A DNA stretch of 64,000 nucleotides. Source: Parachitinimonas caeni (lineage in GTDB: Bacteria; Pseudomonadota; Gammaproteobacteria; Burkholderiales; Chitinimonadaceae). Location: positions 62,001 to 126,000 of the forward strand of contig NZ_JARRAF010000007.1 of the NCBI RefSeq assembly GCF_030129945.1, in the 5' to 3' direction. The notes beneath the pieces are model-generated. The model saw nothing but the letters and a program-made list of their open reading frames with translations. It ran no database searches and was not told where the DNA came from. Both the position numbers and the translations under genes were made by a program. Positions 56,433 through 64,000 of the stretch are shown piece after piece. The first letter of the stretch is position 1, and each line of letters opens with the position of its first letter.

Positions 56433-57686
56433 CTAGGGATAGAGCCGAACGCTCTTGATGCTTCGGCCTTGAGTTTGAACAATTTCCAAGCGGTGTTCCG
56501 AGATCTGCAAGCACGTTCCAGCCTCCGGTATGTCTTCGAAAAATTCTAGAATGAGCCCGTTCAGTGTCTTGGGCCCATCAACAGGAAATCGACATCCCAG
56601 CTTCCTGTTTAGCTCACGCAAGCCAGCTTTTCCATCAATCAGCGCAGATCCATCCTTCTGAAGCTTGAACAGGGATACTTGATTGGGAGATGTCGTAGTG
56701 AACTCACCGACCATCTGTTCGAGTATATCCTCTAAAGTCACCAGTCCCAGCATTTCACCATATTCATCTACAACCAGGCCAAGCCGTTGCTGAGTCTCCT
56801 GAAAACGCTGCAACTGGGTAAATAGCGGCGTACCAGAAGGTATAAAGTATGGATCGCGTATTACCTCCCTCATGGCAATATCAATTGCTTCCTGTTGAAA
56901 AAGATGAGGGACCATTCTTACGTGAACTACACCAAGTATATTATCTGAATCAGCTTCATAAACAGGTAATCGAGTATGATGGCAAGTTACCAACTGCCGC
57001 TTTATTTCATCTGCCGAAGCGGCCAAATCAAGCGCTTCAATTTGATGTCGTGGTGTCATTACGTCATTCACAGTAATGCTTTCGAGATCAAACAAATTCA
57101 TTAGAATGCTATGATGTTTCTTCTCTATAAAATTACCGGCCTCCAAAACTAGTAAACGTAACTCTTCGGGGCTAATTTTTGTTGAACTTTCCGATTCCAA
57201 ACCCAACCGAAAAATCTTCAACAAGCCGCGCACAAATATATTTACGACATATACAATAGGCGACAATATTTTCAGCAATGCGGCGAGCAAATAACTGGAC
57301 GCCAATGCGACAGGCTCGGGCCGACTGGCGGCAATAACTTTTGGGAATGCTTCACTGAATATTAAAATGCTAAAGGTTACTAAAGCCGTGGCAACCCCTA
57401 GCACCCATTCCTCATCTCCGGCAACTCGAAATGCAATTACGGTAGATAATGTTGCCGCTGAGGAATTAACAAAGCTGCTACCGAGAAGAATGACTCCTAG
57501 CAATTTTTCTATTTTATGAAGCAAAGCCTGTGTAAGTATTGCAGCACGTTCATTCTTGGCCACCCGAGCCTTAAGGCGATATCGGTTAACCGCCATCATC
57601 GCAGTTTCGGATGCCGAAAAAAAAGCAGACGCCAGCAAACATGCAACTAGGGCGATAAAGAGAAAACTCGTTGGAATGGCATCCAA
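56433..57686 (-). CDS. CNNM/CorC-HlyC-type membrane protein
   Basis: This 417-residue protein has a DUF21 membrane domain (about 5-190, FFSASETAMMAVNRYRLK), a pair of CBS domains (about 200-320, VMTPRHQIEAL) and a C-terminal CorC_HlyC domain. These act in Mg2+/Co2+ efflux or its control. It is transcribed alone upstream of pilB; the promoters are separate. Confidence 0.92.
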   Translation of the reverse strand: MDAIPTSFLFIALVACLLASAFFSASETAMMAVNRYRLKARVAKNERAAILTQALLHKIEKLLGVILLGSSFVNSSAATLSTVIAFRVAGDEEWVLGVATALVTFSILIFSEAFPKVIAASRPEPVALASSYLLAALLKILSPIVYVVNIFVRGLLKIFRLGLESESSTKISPEELRLLVLEAGNFIEKKHHSILMNLFDLESITVNDVMTPRHQIEALDLAASADEIKRQLVTCHHTRLPVYEADSDNILGVVHVRMVPHLFQQEAIDIAMREVIRDPYFIPSGTPLFTQLQRFQETQQRLGLVVDEYGEMLGLVTLEDILEQMVGEFTTTSPNQVSLFKLQKDGSALIDGKAGLRELNRKLGCRFPVDGPKTLNGLILEFFEDIPEAGTCLQISEHRLEIVQTQGRSIKSVRLYP

Positions 57687-57838
57687 GATGTACGATCACT
57701 CCAATTTAGTTACAAGAAACCAAACATTCTGGGTTTACAATTAAGTAAATACATCTTCAACACACTCACTATTGAGAGACCTCTTCCATATAAATCAAAT
57801 TAGCACATCCACTTACGCTAACAAGAAGCCAAATTCAC

Positions 57839-58657
57839 TCAGATTCTCCCCAAAATAACCTCCAGAACAAATCGGCTACCAATATACGCCAATAGCAACA
57901 ATGAAAATCCGCCCAAGGTCCAATTAGCAGCCAATTTTCCACGCCAGCCATACCAATGATGCCCTGCAAGCAAAGCTCCAAATACAATCCAGGATAAAAT
58001 TGCAAATACTGTTTTGTGGGATAAAGTTACGCCATGTCCAAATATTGCTTCAGAGAACAATACTCCGGAAAAAAGGGTAAATGTCAGCAGGACGAAACCC
58101 GTAGTGATCGCGTAAAACAAAAGCTTCTCAAGTGACAGCAATGGTGGTAGCTGACCAAATACGGTAAAACGCCGGTGCTCATGCAATTGCCTATGCGCCA
58201 TCAGCATTAACACCGCCAGTCCCGCTGCCATTGCCAGAAAGCCATATGAAAGCATGGCAATGATGAAATGAATTTTGAACAGTACCGAAGAAAAATGAAG
58301 AACCGGATGACCTGATGGCAAAAACAAGCTAACCAGCAAACTGAGTGATGCCAAGGGTAAGACAATCCCTTGCATACCCTCCAGCTTGTAGAAAAAACCT
58401 GCGGTCCAATATAAGGCAGCGGATAGCCACGCCAAAAGCAAAATTCCTTCCTTTGCCCCAAAACGAGGAATTTCACCTGCAGCCAACGGGCCGAACGCCA
58501 GTGGCGCATGCAGCAGCAACGTTGTTGCCAGCACAAGATGCTCCAGTCCTTCACGTTGCGGCAAGGCTTGCCCGGACGATCGCCTGCCAAGCAGGTAATT
58601 GATCGATAAACAGATATAAAATGCGAGTACAACTAAAGCGAGTGGGTTCACTGTCAA
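57839..58657 (-). CDS. CcsA/YpjD-type cytochrome c biogenesis membrane protein
   Basis: This 272-residue membrane protein has eight helices. It carries a conserved His in HPVLHFSSVLFKIHFIIAMLSY and a C-terminal LSHKTVFAILSWIVFGALLAGHHWYGWRG, matching the CcsA (cytC_asm) fold as in YpjD. It normally lies beside ffh, as here, and is divergent from it. The start appears to be TTG, or GTG two codons later. The haem-handling role is inferred from the family. Confidence 0.9.
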   Translation of the reverse strand: MTVNPLALVVLAFYICLSINYLLGRRSSGQALPQREGLEHLVLATTLLLHAPLAFGPLAAGEIPRFGAKEGILLLAWLSAALYWTAGFFYKLEGMQGIVLPLASLSLLVSLFLPSGHPVLHFSSVLFKIHFIIAMLSYGFLAMAAGLAVLMLMAHRQLHEHRRFTVFGQLPPLLSLEKLLFYAITTGFVLLTFTLFSGVLFSEAIFGHGVTLSHKTVFAILSWIVFGALLAGHHWYGWRGKLAANWTLGGFSLLLLAYIGSRFVLEVILGRI

Positions 58658-58779
58658 CTTTGGGTAAAATCGTAAATTAAATTGGTTTCATTGCAGCCTT
58701 GCACTGATGAAATCAGACGCAAGAGCAAGTCTAACAGAGCACTGGAGCTGTTTCAGGCGCCCATTCAAAGGATTGATTC

Positions 58780-60123
58780 ATGCTTGATAATCTAACATCG
58801 CGCCTGGCGGATGTTGTCAAATCTCTTCGCGGTCAGGCTCGACTGACTGAGGCCAACATTCAGGATGCCATGCGCGAAGTTCGGATGGCATTGCTGGAAG
58901 CAGACGTTGCTTTACCCGTCGTCAAAGTCTTTATAAATGACGTCAAGCAACGCGCCCTGGGCCAGGATGTTTTAGGTAGCCTGACTCCAGGGCAGGCCGT
59001 CATCGGGGTGGTACATGACGAGCTAAAGAAGCTCATGGGCGAGCAGAATGATGCGCTTAATCTTGCAGCCGTACCGCCCGCAATTGTGCTGATGGCCGGC
59101 CTTCAGGGCGCAGGAAAAACCACGACCACCGGCAAGCTGGCCAAACTTCTCAAAGAGACTCAAAAGAAAAAAGTTCTGGTCGTCAGCGCAGATGTATACC
59201 GCCCTGCAGCGATAGAGCAGTTGAAGATGTTAGCTTCACAGATTGGAGTTGAGTGGTTCCCTTCCTTACCCAGCCAAACCCCCAAAGACATCGCAGCATC
59301 CGCTCTGGATCACGCCAAGCGTCATTTCTTTGACGTCCTGATCGTTGACACTGCTGGTCGCTTGGCAATTGACCAGGAGATGATGGACGAAATCAAGGCA
59401 TTGCATGCCTTTCTAAACCCAATAGAAACCCTGTTTGTCGTAGATGCCATGCAAGGCCAGGATGCCGTGAATACAGCCCAGGCATTCAACGCAGCCCTAC
59501 CTTTAACTGGGGTCATCCTTACTAAGCTTGATGGCGATTCTCGAGGTGGCGCAGCGTTGTCGGTTCGCCATGTCACAGGCAAACCCATTAAATTCATTGG
59601 GGTTGGGGAGAAAGTTACTGGGTTGGAACCATTCCATCCGGACCGGCTAGCCTCCCGCATTCTTGGCATGGGTGACGTACTCTCTTTAATCGAAGAGGTC
59701 CAGAAGTCTGTCGATGTCGAAGAGGCACAGAAGCTTGCCAAGAAGATGAAAACCGGCAAGGGATTTGACCTAGAGGACTTCAAAACCCAGATTCAGCAAA
59801 TGAAAAAGATGGGAGGGATGACTGCCCTGCTCGACAAAATGCCAGGGCAACTCTCCCAGTTGGCACAGGGTCAGGATACCGATAAAGCTGTTGCGCGCAT
59901 CGAAGGCATCATCAACTCAATGACTCCTGCGGAACGAGCAAAGCCCGAAATTTTAAAAGCCAGCCGCAAACGGCGTATCGCCGCCGGCGCAGGCGTTTCC
60001 GTACAAGAAGTCAACCGATTGCTGAATCAGTTTGAGCAAACGCAAAAAATGATGAAACAGTTTTCTGGCAAGGGAATGATGAAATTAATGCGGGGCATGA
60101 AGAACATACTACCCGGCATGTAG
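58780..60123 (+). CDS. ffh: Signal recognition particle protein Ffh
   Basis: This 447-residue protein has an N domain, a GTPase G domain (GLQGAGKTTTTGKLA, DTAGRL, TKLDGDSRGGAAL) and a Met-rich M domain (KKMGGMTALLDKMPGQL, MMKLMRGMKN). It targets membrane proteins to SecYEG with 4.5S RNA. It heads the ffh-rpsP-rimM-trmD-rplS run. Confidence 0.98.
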   Translation: MLDNLTSRLADVVKSLRGQARLTEANIQDAMREVRMALLEADVALPVVKVFINDVKQRALGQDVLGSLTPGQAVIGVVHDELKKLMGEQNDALNLAAVPPAIVLMAGLQGAGKTTTTGKLAKLLKETQKKKVLVVSADVYRPAAIEQLKMLASQIGVEWFPSLPSQTPKDIAASALDHAKRHFFDVLIVDTAGRLAIDQEMMDEIKALHAFLNPIETLFVVDAMQGQDAVNTAQAFNAALPLTGVILTKLDGDSRGGAALSVRHVTGKPIKFIGVGEKVTGLEPFHPDRLASRILGMGDVLSLIEEVQKSVDVEEAQKLAKKMKTGKGFDLEDFKTQIQQMKKMGGMTALLDKMPGQLSQLAQGQDTDKAVARIEGIINSMTPAERAKPEILKASRKRRIAAGAGVSVQEVNRLLNQFEQTQKMMKQFSGKGMMKLMRGMKNILPGM

Positions 60124-60217
60124 CCATATCCCCTTGCAAATTTGGCATTTTCAGTAATAGAATCCTGATCTTTTTCCGAATTCTTTCGGATCTCACTTGC
60201 ACGAAAGGTAAAGGGTC

Positions 60218-60463
60218 ATGGTAGTGATTCGTCTTTCCCGTGGCGGCGCAAAAAACCGTCCTTTCTACAACGTAGTCGTAACAGATTCCCGCAATCGTCG
60301 CGACGGCCGCTTCATTGAGCGCGTTGGTTTTTACAATCCAGTTGCAGCAGAAGGCACCGAAGGCGTGCGCCTCTCTCTGGACCGTATCAATCATTGGATC
60401 AGCAATGGTGCACAACTGTCTGATAGCGTTGCCAAGCTCGTCAAGCGCGCAAAGGCTGCGTAA
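60218..60463 (+). CDS. rpsP: 30S ribosomal protein S16
   Basis: The 81-residue protein begins [20 protein letters not shown] and has ERVGFYNP, the S16 signatures. AAAGG precedes the ATG. It is the first gene of the ribosomal/tRNA-modification operon. Confidence 0.98.
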   Translation: MVVIRLSRGGAKNRPFYNVVVTDSRNRRDGRFIERVGFYNPVAAEGTEGVRLSLDRINHWISNGAQLSDSVAKLVKRAKAA

Positions 60464-60478
60464 GTCGCATTTATCAGC

Positions 60479-61021
60479 ATGAGCCGTAATATTGCCCAGG
60501 ACCCTCAAGACTCAAGCAATCCAACAGATCTGGTGCCAATGGCTTATATTTCTGGAGCGTTTGGTGTTAGAGGCAGCATTAAAGTTGTGGCAGACACCGA
60601 ATATGCCGATAGCCTTTTTGACTATCCAACTTGGTGGTTAGGGCGGGATGGACGGTGGCAACGCTATACCTTTGTCGAAGGTCAAATTCACTCCAAGGTG
60701 CTCATCGCTACCTTGGACGGTGTAGATGACCGAGATAAGGCAGACAGTCTTCGTGGTTGCACGATTGCAGTGCCGCGCTCTGAAATGCCTGAGGCAGACG
60801 AGAACGAGTACTACTGGACCGACTTGGTAGGCATGGCAGTTCGGAACGTCGCAGGTGAGTACTTGGGTACCGTAGTTGAGCTGTTTGAGACCGGCGCCAA
60901 TGACGTGCTGGTTGTGCGCGATGCACCGATAGAGCGGCTGATCCCGTTTGTCGCATCAGTTGTGCTAACTGTTGACGACATTGCTCGCACAATCACCGTC
61001 GACTGGGGCTTGGATTTTTAG
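60479..61021 (+). CDS. rimM: Ribosome maturation factor RimM
   Basis: This 180-residue protein has an N-terminal RimM domain (GAFGVRGSIKVVADTEYAD) and a C-terminal PRC-barrel (YYWTDLVGM, GANDVLVV, IPFVASVV). It helps assemble the 30S head. It lies 15 bases after rpsP and 3 before trmD. Confidence 0.96.
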   Translation: MSRNIAQDPQDSSNPTDLVPMAYISGAFGVRGSIKVVADTEYADSLFDYPTWWLGRDGRWQRYTFVEGQIHSKVLIATLDGVDDRDKADSLRGCTIAVPRSEMPEADENEYYWTDLVGMAVRNVAGEYLGTVVELFETGANDVLVVRDAPIERLIPFVASVVLTVDDIARTITVDWGLDF

Positions 61022-61024
61022 CGG

Positions 61025-61837
61025 ATGACCATGCGGTTTGATGTCATTACGCTATTCCCCGAGATGTTCTCTGCCATTACCGACTTCGGTATAAACAGAC
61101 GAGCATTAGAAAAAGATTTGTACGCTTTGCACTGCTGGAATCCTCGTGACTTTACGGCAGATAACTATCGTACGATTGATGACCGGCCCTATGGCGGCGG
61201 ACCGGGGATGGTGATGCTTCCGGAACCGCTGCTTGCAGCAATTGAAGCAGCCAAGGTCGCCCAGAATCAAGCAGGCAATTTGGCTCCCAAGGTCATTTAT
61301 CTGTCACCACAAGGCCAGCCGCTTGATCAAGCAGCTGTAAAGCAGCTTTCAGCATGCTCCGGTTTGGTGTTGCTTTGTGGACGCTACGAGGGTGTTGATG
61401 AGCGAGTGATTAAACACTCTGTTGATGTTGAAGTTTCGATTGGTGACTATGTTCTGTCTGGGGGTGAGCTTGGGGCCATGGTAATGATGGACTCAATAAT
61501 TCGCCAGCTTCCGGGCGCACTTAATCACAATCTTTCAGCTCAACAAGACTCATTTGAAGATGGGTTACTGGACTGCCCCCACTATACCCGGCCGGAAGAC
61601 TACCGTGGCATGACGGTTCCAGATGTTCTGTTATCTGGAAATCATGCTGAAATACGCCGCTGGCGTTTGAAGCAGGCACTGGGTCGTACATGGCTACGTC
61701 GCCCTGATTTGCTTGACCAGCGGGTTTTATCAAAAGAGGAAGCTCGGCTGCTGTCTGATTTCAAATCAGAACACATCACTCAATCGATGCAGCAGGAACA
61801 AGCTAATCCAGAATCACGCCCCTTGACTGAGGGCTAG
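61025..61837 (+). CDS. trmD: tRNA (guanine-37-N1)-methyltransferase
   Basis: This 270-residue SPOUT methyltransferase has [37 protein letters not shown], and [18 protein letters not shown], the knotted SAM site. It makes m1G37. It starts 3 bases after rimM and ends 10 bases before rplS. Confidence 0.98.
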   Translation: MTMRFDVITLFPEMFSAITDFGINRRALEKDLYALHCWNPRDFTADNYRTIDDRPYGGGPGMVMLPEPLLAAIEAAKVAQNQAGNLAPKVIYLSPQGQPLDQAAVKQLSACSGLVLLCGRYEGVDERVIKHSVDVEVSIGDYVLSGGELGAMVMMDSIIRQLPGALNHNLSAQQDSFEDGLLDCPHYTRPEDYRGMTVPDVLLSGNHAEIRRWRLKQALGRTWLRRPDLLDQRVLSKEEARLLSDFKSEHITQSMQQEQANPESRPLTEG

Positions 61838-61847
61838 GAGTTTGACA

Positions 61848-62222
61848 ATGAATCTGATCCAGCAACTGGAACAAGAAGAAATCGCTCGTTTGGGCAAGAC
61901 CATTCCCGAGTTTGCACCTGGCGATACCGTCGTCGTGCAAGTTAAGGTAAAGGAAGGTAACCGTGAGCGTCTGCAGGCTTACGAAGGTGTTGTAATTGCC
62001 AAGCGTAATCGTGGTTTGAACTCGTCTTTTATCGTTCGCAAGATTTCTTCTGGTGAAGGTGTTGAGCGTACATTCCAAACTTACTCCCCACTGGTGGCTG
62101 CCATTGAGGTAAAGCGCCGTGGTGATGTTCGTCGCGCCAAGCTTTACTTCCTGCGTAGCCGTTCCGGCAAGGCTGCTCGTATCAAGGAAAAGCTGCCAAC
62201 ACGTAAGGTTGCCGCAGAGTAA
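61848..62222 (+). CDS. rplS: 50S ribosomal protein L19
   Basis: The 124-residue protein has [36 protein letters not shown] and [18 protein letters not shown]. The ATG at 61848 (MNLIQQLEQ) has AGGAG 7 bases upstream; an in-frame TTG at 61842 is less likely. A terminator follows. Confidence 0.97.
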   Translation: MNLIQQLEQEEIARLGKTIPEFAPGDTVVVQVKVKEGNRERLQAYEGVVIAKRNRGLNSSFIVRKISSGEGVERTFQTYSPLVAAIEVKRRGDVRRAKLYFLRSRSGKAARIKEKLPTRKVAAE

Positions 62223-62247
62223 ATTCTACTCAAAGCACCGCACACCA

Positions 62248-62276
62248 AAGCGCGAGACCATCAGGCTCGCGCTTTT
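62248..62276 (+). terminator. Terminator after rplS
   Basis: AAAGCGCGAG (62248-62257) and CTCGCGCTTT (62267-62276) form a hairpin ending in four T, 26 bases past the stop. Confidence 0.88.
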
Positions 62277-62334
62277 GTCATTTCAGACCTCTCCCATACA
62301 ATTAGTAAACGGGTCATTTCTGGATGGCAATCCC

Positions 62335-63987
62335 ATGCAATTTCTACTCACTCTGATTTTCTATCTTGTCGCAGGGGCTTGTTTAGCCAGCCCAGAAGAC
62401 CTCGTACAGACACATCAGATCGCCAAAGAAGTATCGCTACGTTTAGCCTTAAGTCGTATCGAACGGCTCCAACCAAAGCTTACATCTGATACCGAATGGG
62501 CAGATTGGGAAGCGCTACGCTGGCAGGCGCTTCGGGAACTCAAACAGCCCGAGATGCTTTTAGAACGATTGCAAGCGCAGGAAGCGATGAAGGTAGAAGA
62601 CGCGTCGCAAGCACTCTCTTGGACTTACCTTGCACATACCTTTAATGAGAAGAAGCAACACCCCATCAGCCAACTCGCAGGGCTCAACGCTATCTGGACG
62701 ACAGCGGTAGATCCTCAAGCTCTGTCGTCACTGCGACTCCAGATCGTTGAAGCACAGCTCGCACAAAGGATGGGGGACGAAGCATATCGCTCGATGCTTC
62801 GGTATCAACAAGATAAAGTGAGCCTCAACAAAGATGAAGCAGCAAACTTTGCTGTTGGCCTATTTACTATCGGTCAAGACAAGCTAGCGGCGACCTGGCT
62901 AGATTTGTTAGACCCAAAGCACCCAGTTTTTTATCTAGTAGAACACAGGCTGAGCCGTATAAGCGGCCTCACCTTCACACAATACTTGACATCCCTGCCC
63001 GCCGACCGCCTACTTCAATACTTGCCGCTGATCAAACAGCAAGCGGCGAAAGCGCAGGACACCAGGCTCAATCTTTGGTTGGATGAACGTTTTCCAAACT
63101 CAACGCCAAATACGAAGGATCTATGGAGCAGCTACCGCCAAGTCGCGTTATCTCTGGGTAATGAAGCACAGCTACTAACAGGGGATGATGCGGCATGGTC
63201 CGCGCTATACAAGCAGTGGGAAAAGAAAGACGCACTCACTGCGCGTGCCATCCTTGCACACCAATCCATTACTGCCAGCACCGACGCAATGCGGCAGCAA
63301 AGTGCCGTGCGACTACTCCAGCAGCTCGTTGAACTTGGCCTAACCGATGCAGCATTCAGCCTATTTGGCGAGGGTAGCCAGTACAAGGTGCAAGAAGATA
63401 CCCAATTACGTTACCAACTCGGCATGCTGGCCGCATCCAGAAAGCTTTACCTCCTTGCCCATGACTACTGGCAAGACCTAAGCTTGCCGGCCGAAGAATC
63501 CAACATGTCCTTATGGTCGATTCGACAGGCGGAGGTATTGCTGCGTGCAGGGAAAGTAGAAAACACTGGAGCTTTGATAAGACAGATCATCAAAGACGAA
63601 ACGCCGATACCTGCTGAGCAGGTCCCTCAGGCGCTGGAAGTGGCTCGGCTAGCGGGTGACTCCGGCCACCAAGAGCTCGCTCTGGAGTTACTTGGTAATC
63701 TCGCCAGGCGCACAGCCGGCGATTTCAAAGCGAAAGTAGCCATGGTGCAGGGGCGCTTGCTGCTTGCCAAACAGCAATTTGTTGCCGCCGCAGATGCCTT
63801 TGCCAGTGCACTACTCCTGAGCAAGGATGTGGACTTGAAAAGAAATGCGCAGTCGCTTGCGGAAACATGCTTCCAAATCATCGGCTGGCCTGACCAACCA
63901 TACACTACGAAAAGTCACACCAGGACGGAGAAGCCTACGGATGCCCCATCACGCAACGACATTACCAAACGTGCCAAGCCTAACTGA
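62335..63987 (+). CDS. Periplasmic helical-repeat (TPR-like) protein of unknown function
   Basis: This 550-residue protein has a signal peptide (MQFLLTLIFYLVAGACLA-SP) and then alpha-helical repeats throughout (for example WEALRWQALRELKQPEMLLE and AKVAMVQGRLLLAKQQFVAA), with TPR-like spacing. It ends with a basic, low-complexity tail (about 525-550). I chose the ATG at 62335 because the signal peptide starts there; the frame extends upstream into rplS without support. TPR proteins scaffold complexes; the partner is unknown. It probably belongs to a different transcript from rplS. Confidence 0.8.
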   Translation: MQFLLTLIFYLVAGACLASPEDLVQTHQIAKEVSLRLALSRIERLQPKLTSDTEWADWEALRWQALRELKQPEMLLERLQAQEAMKVEDASQALSWTYLAHTFNEKKQHPISQLAGLNAIWTTAVDPQALSSLRLQIVEAQLAQRMGDEAYRSMLRYQQDKVSLNKDEAANFAVGLFTIGQDKLAATWLDLLDPKHPVFYLVEHRLSRISGLTFTQYLTSLPADRLLQYLPLIKQQAAKAQDTRLNLWLDERFPNSTPNTKDLWSSYRQVALSLGNEAQLLTGDDAAWSALYKQWEKKDALTARAILAHQSITASTDAMRQQSAVRLLQQLVELGLTDAAFSLFGEGSQYKVQEDTQLRYQLGMLAASRKLYLLAHDYWQDLSLPAEESNMSLWSIRQAEVLLRAGKVENTGALIRQIIKDETPIPAEQVPQALEVARLAGDSGHQELALELLGNLARRTAGDFKAKVAMVQGRLLLAKQQFVAAADAFASALLLSKDVDLKRNAQSLAETCFQIIGWPDQPYTTKSHTRTEKPTDAPSRNDITKRAKPN

Positions 63988-64000
63988 CTCCGCTTCGTCG

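Overview
The window looks like chromosomal core sequence from a betaproteobacterium, most likely in or near the Neisseriales (the genus is my inference). The grounds are gene content and order: a cox operon with the small assembly genes typical of this class, queA-tgt-yajC-secDF, accBC behind aroQ, pilB-pilC-pilD-coaE-zapD-yacG, and ffh followed by rpsP-rimM-trmD-rplS. Coding density is high and most genes are ordinary housekeeping genes.

Layout. 0-3.1 kb: end of a membrane protein, a small [2Fe-2S] ferredoxin, a LytS/LytTR two-component pair and acpH. 3.2-3.7 kb: a decayed IS630-type transposase. 3.7-8.0 kb: an Hpt/HD-GYP-like protein, a LysR regulator divergent from an atypical SDR, and rsgA. 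8.0-11.1 kb: the unusual island, a twice-repeated cassette made of a promoter, a short double-glycine leader peptide, a hairpin and an 8-cysteine protein. 11.1-18.9 kb: two paralogous peptide-binding proteins, a KAS III-like synthase, tRNA-Thr, a ferredoxin reductase, a sugar-epimerase-like SDR and a YcgR-type PilZ protein. 18.9-27.6 kb: cytochrome c oxidase (aa3) with its haem A and copper assembly factors, all on the minus strand except one small gene. 27.9-36.9 kb (minus): bioD, bioC, dedA, secF, secD, yajC, tgt, a PPP phosphatase, queA. 37.2-42.3 kb (plus): aroQ, accB, accC, prmA, a zinc-ribbon/DUF3426 protein. 42.5-44.0 kb: two thiol peroxidase paralogues, one without any cysteine, separated by a MITE-like element. 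44.0-50.7 kb: mnmA, a NUDIX hydrolase, a Lys/Glu/Ala-rich exported protein, a pseudouridine synthase, icd, apaH and an olsA/olsB-like pair. 50.8-58.7 kb (minus): yacG, zapD, coaE, pilD, pilC, pilB, a CorC/HlyC-type membrane protein and a CcsA/YpjD protein. 58.8-64 kb (plus): ffh, rpsP, rimM, trmD, rplS and a periplasmic repeat protein.

The best candidate for an undescribed system is the 8.3-10.85 kb island. Two leader peptides (45 residues each, 27 identical, both ending in GG) carry different C-terminal cores. Each is driven by a matching sigma70-like promoter, followed by a matching hairpin, and paired with a copy of an 8-Cys protein (about 85% identical over the first 130 residues). No export or standard modification gene is linked in the window. 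Second-ranked are the cysteine-free Tpx paralogue beside a normal Tpx, and a dyad plus helically phased repeats in front of aroQ-accBC.
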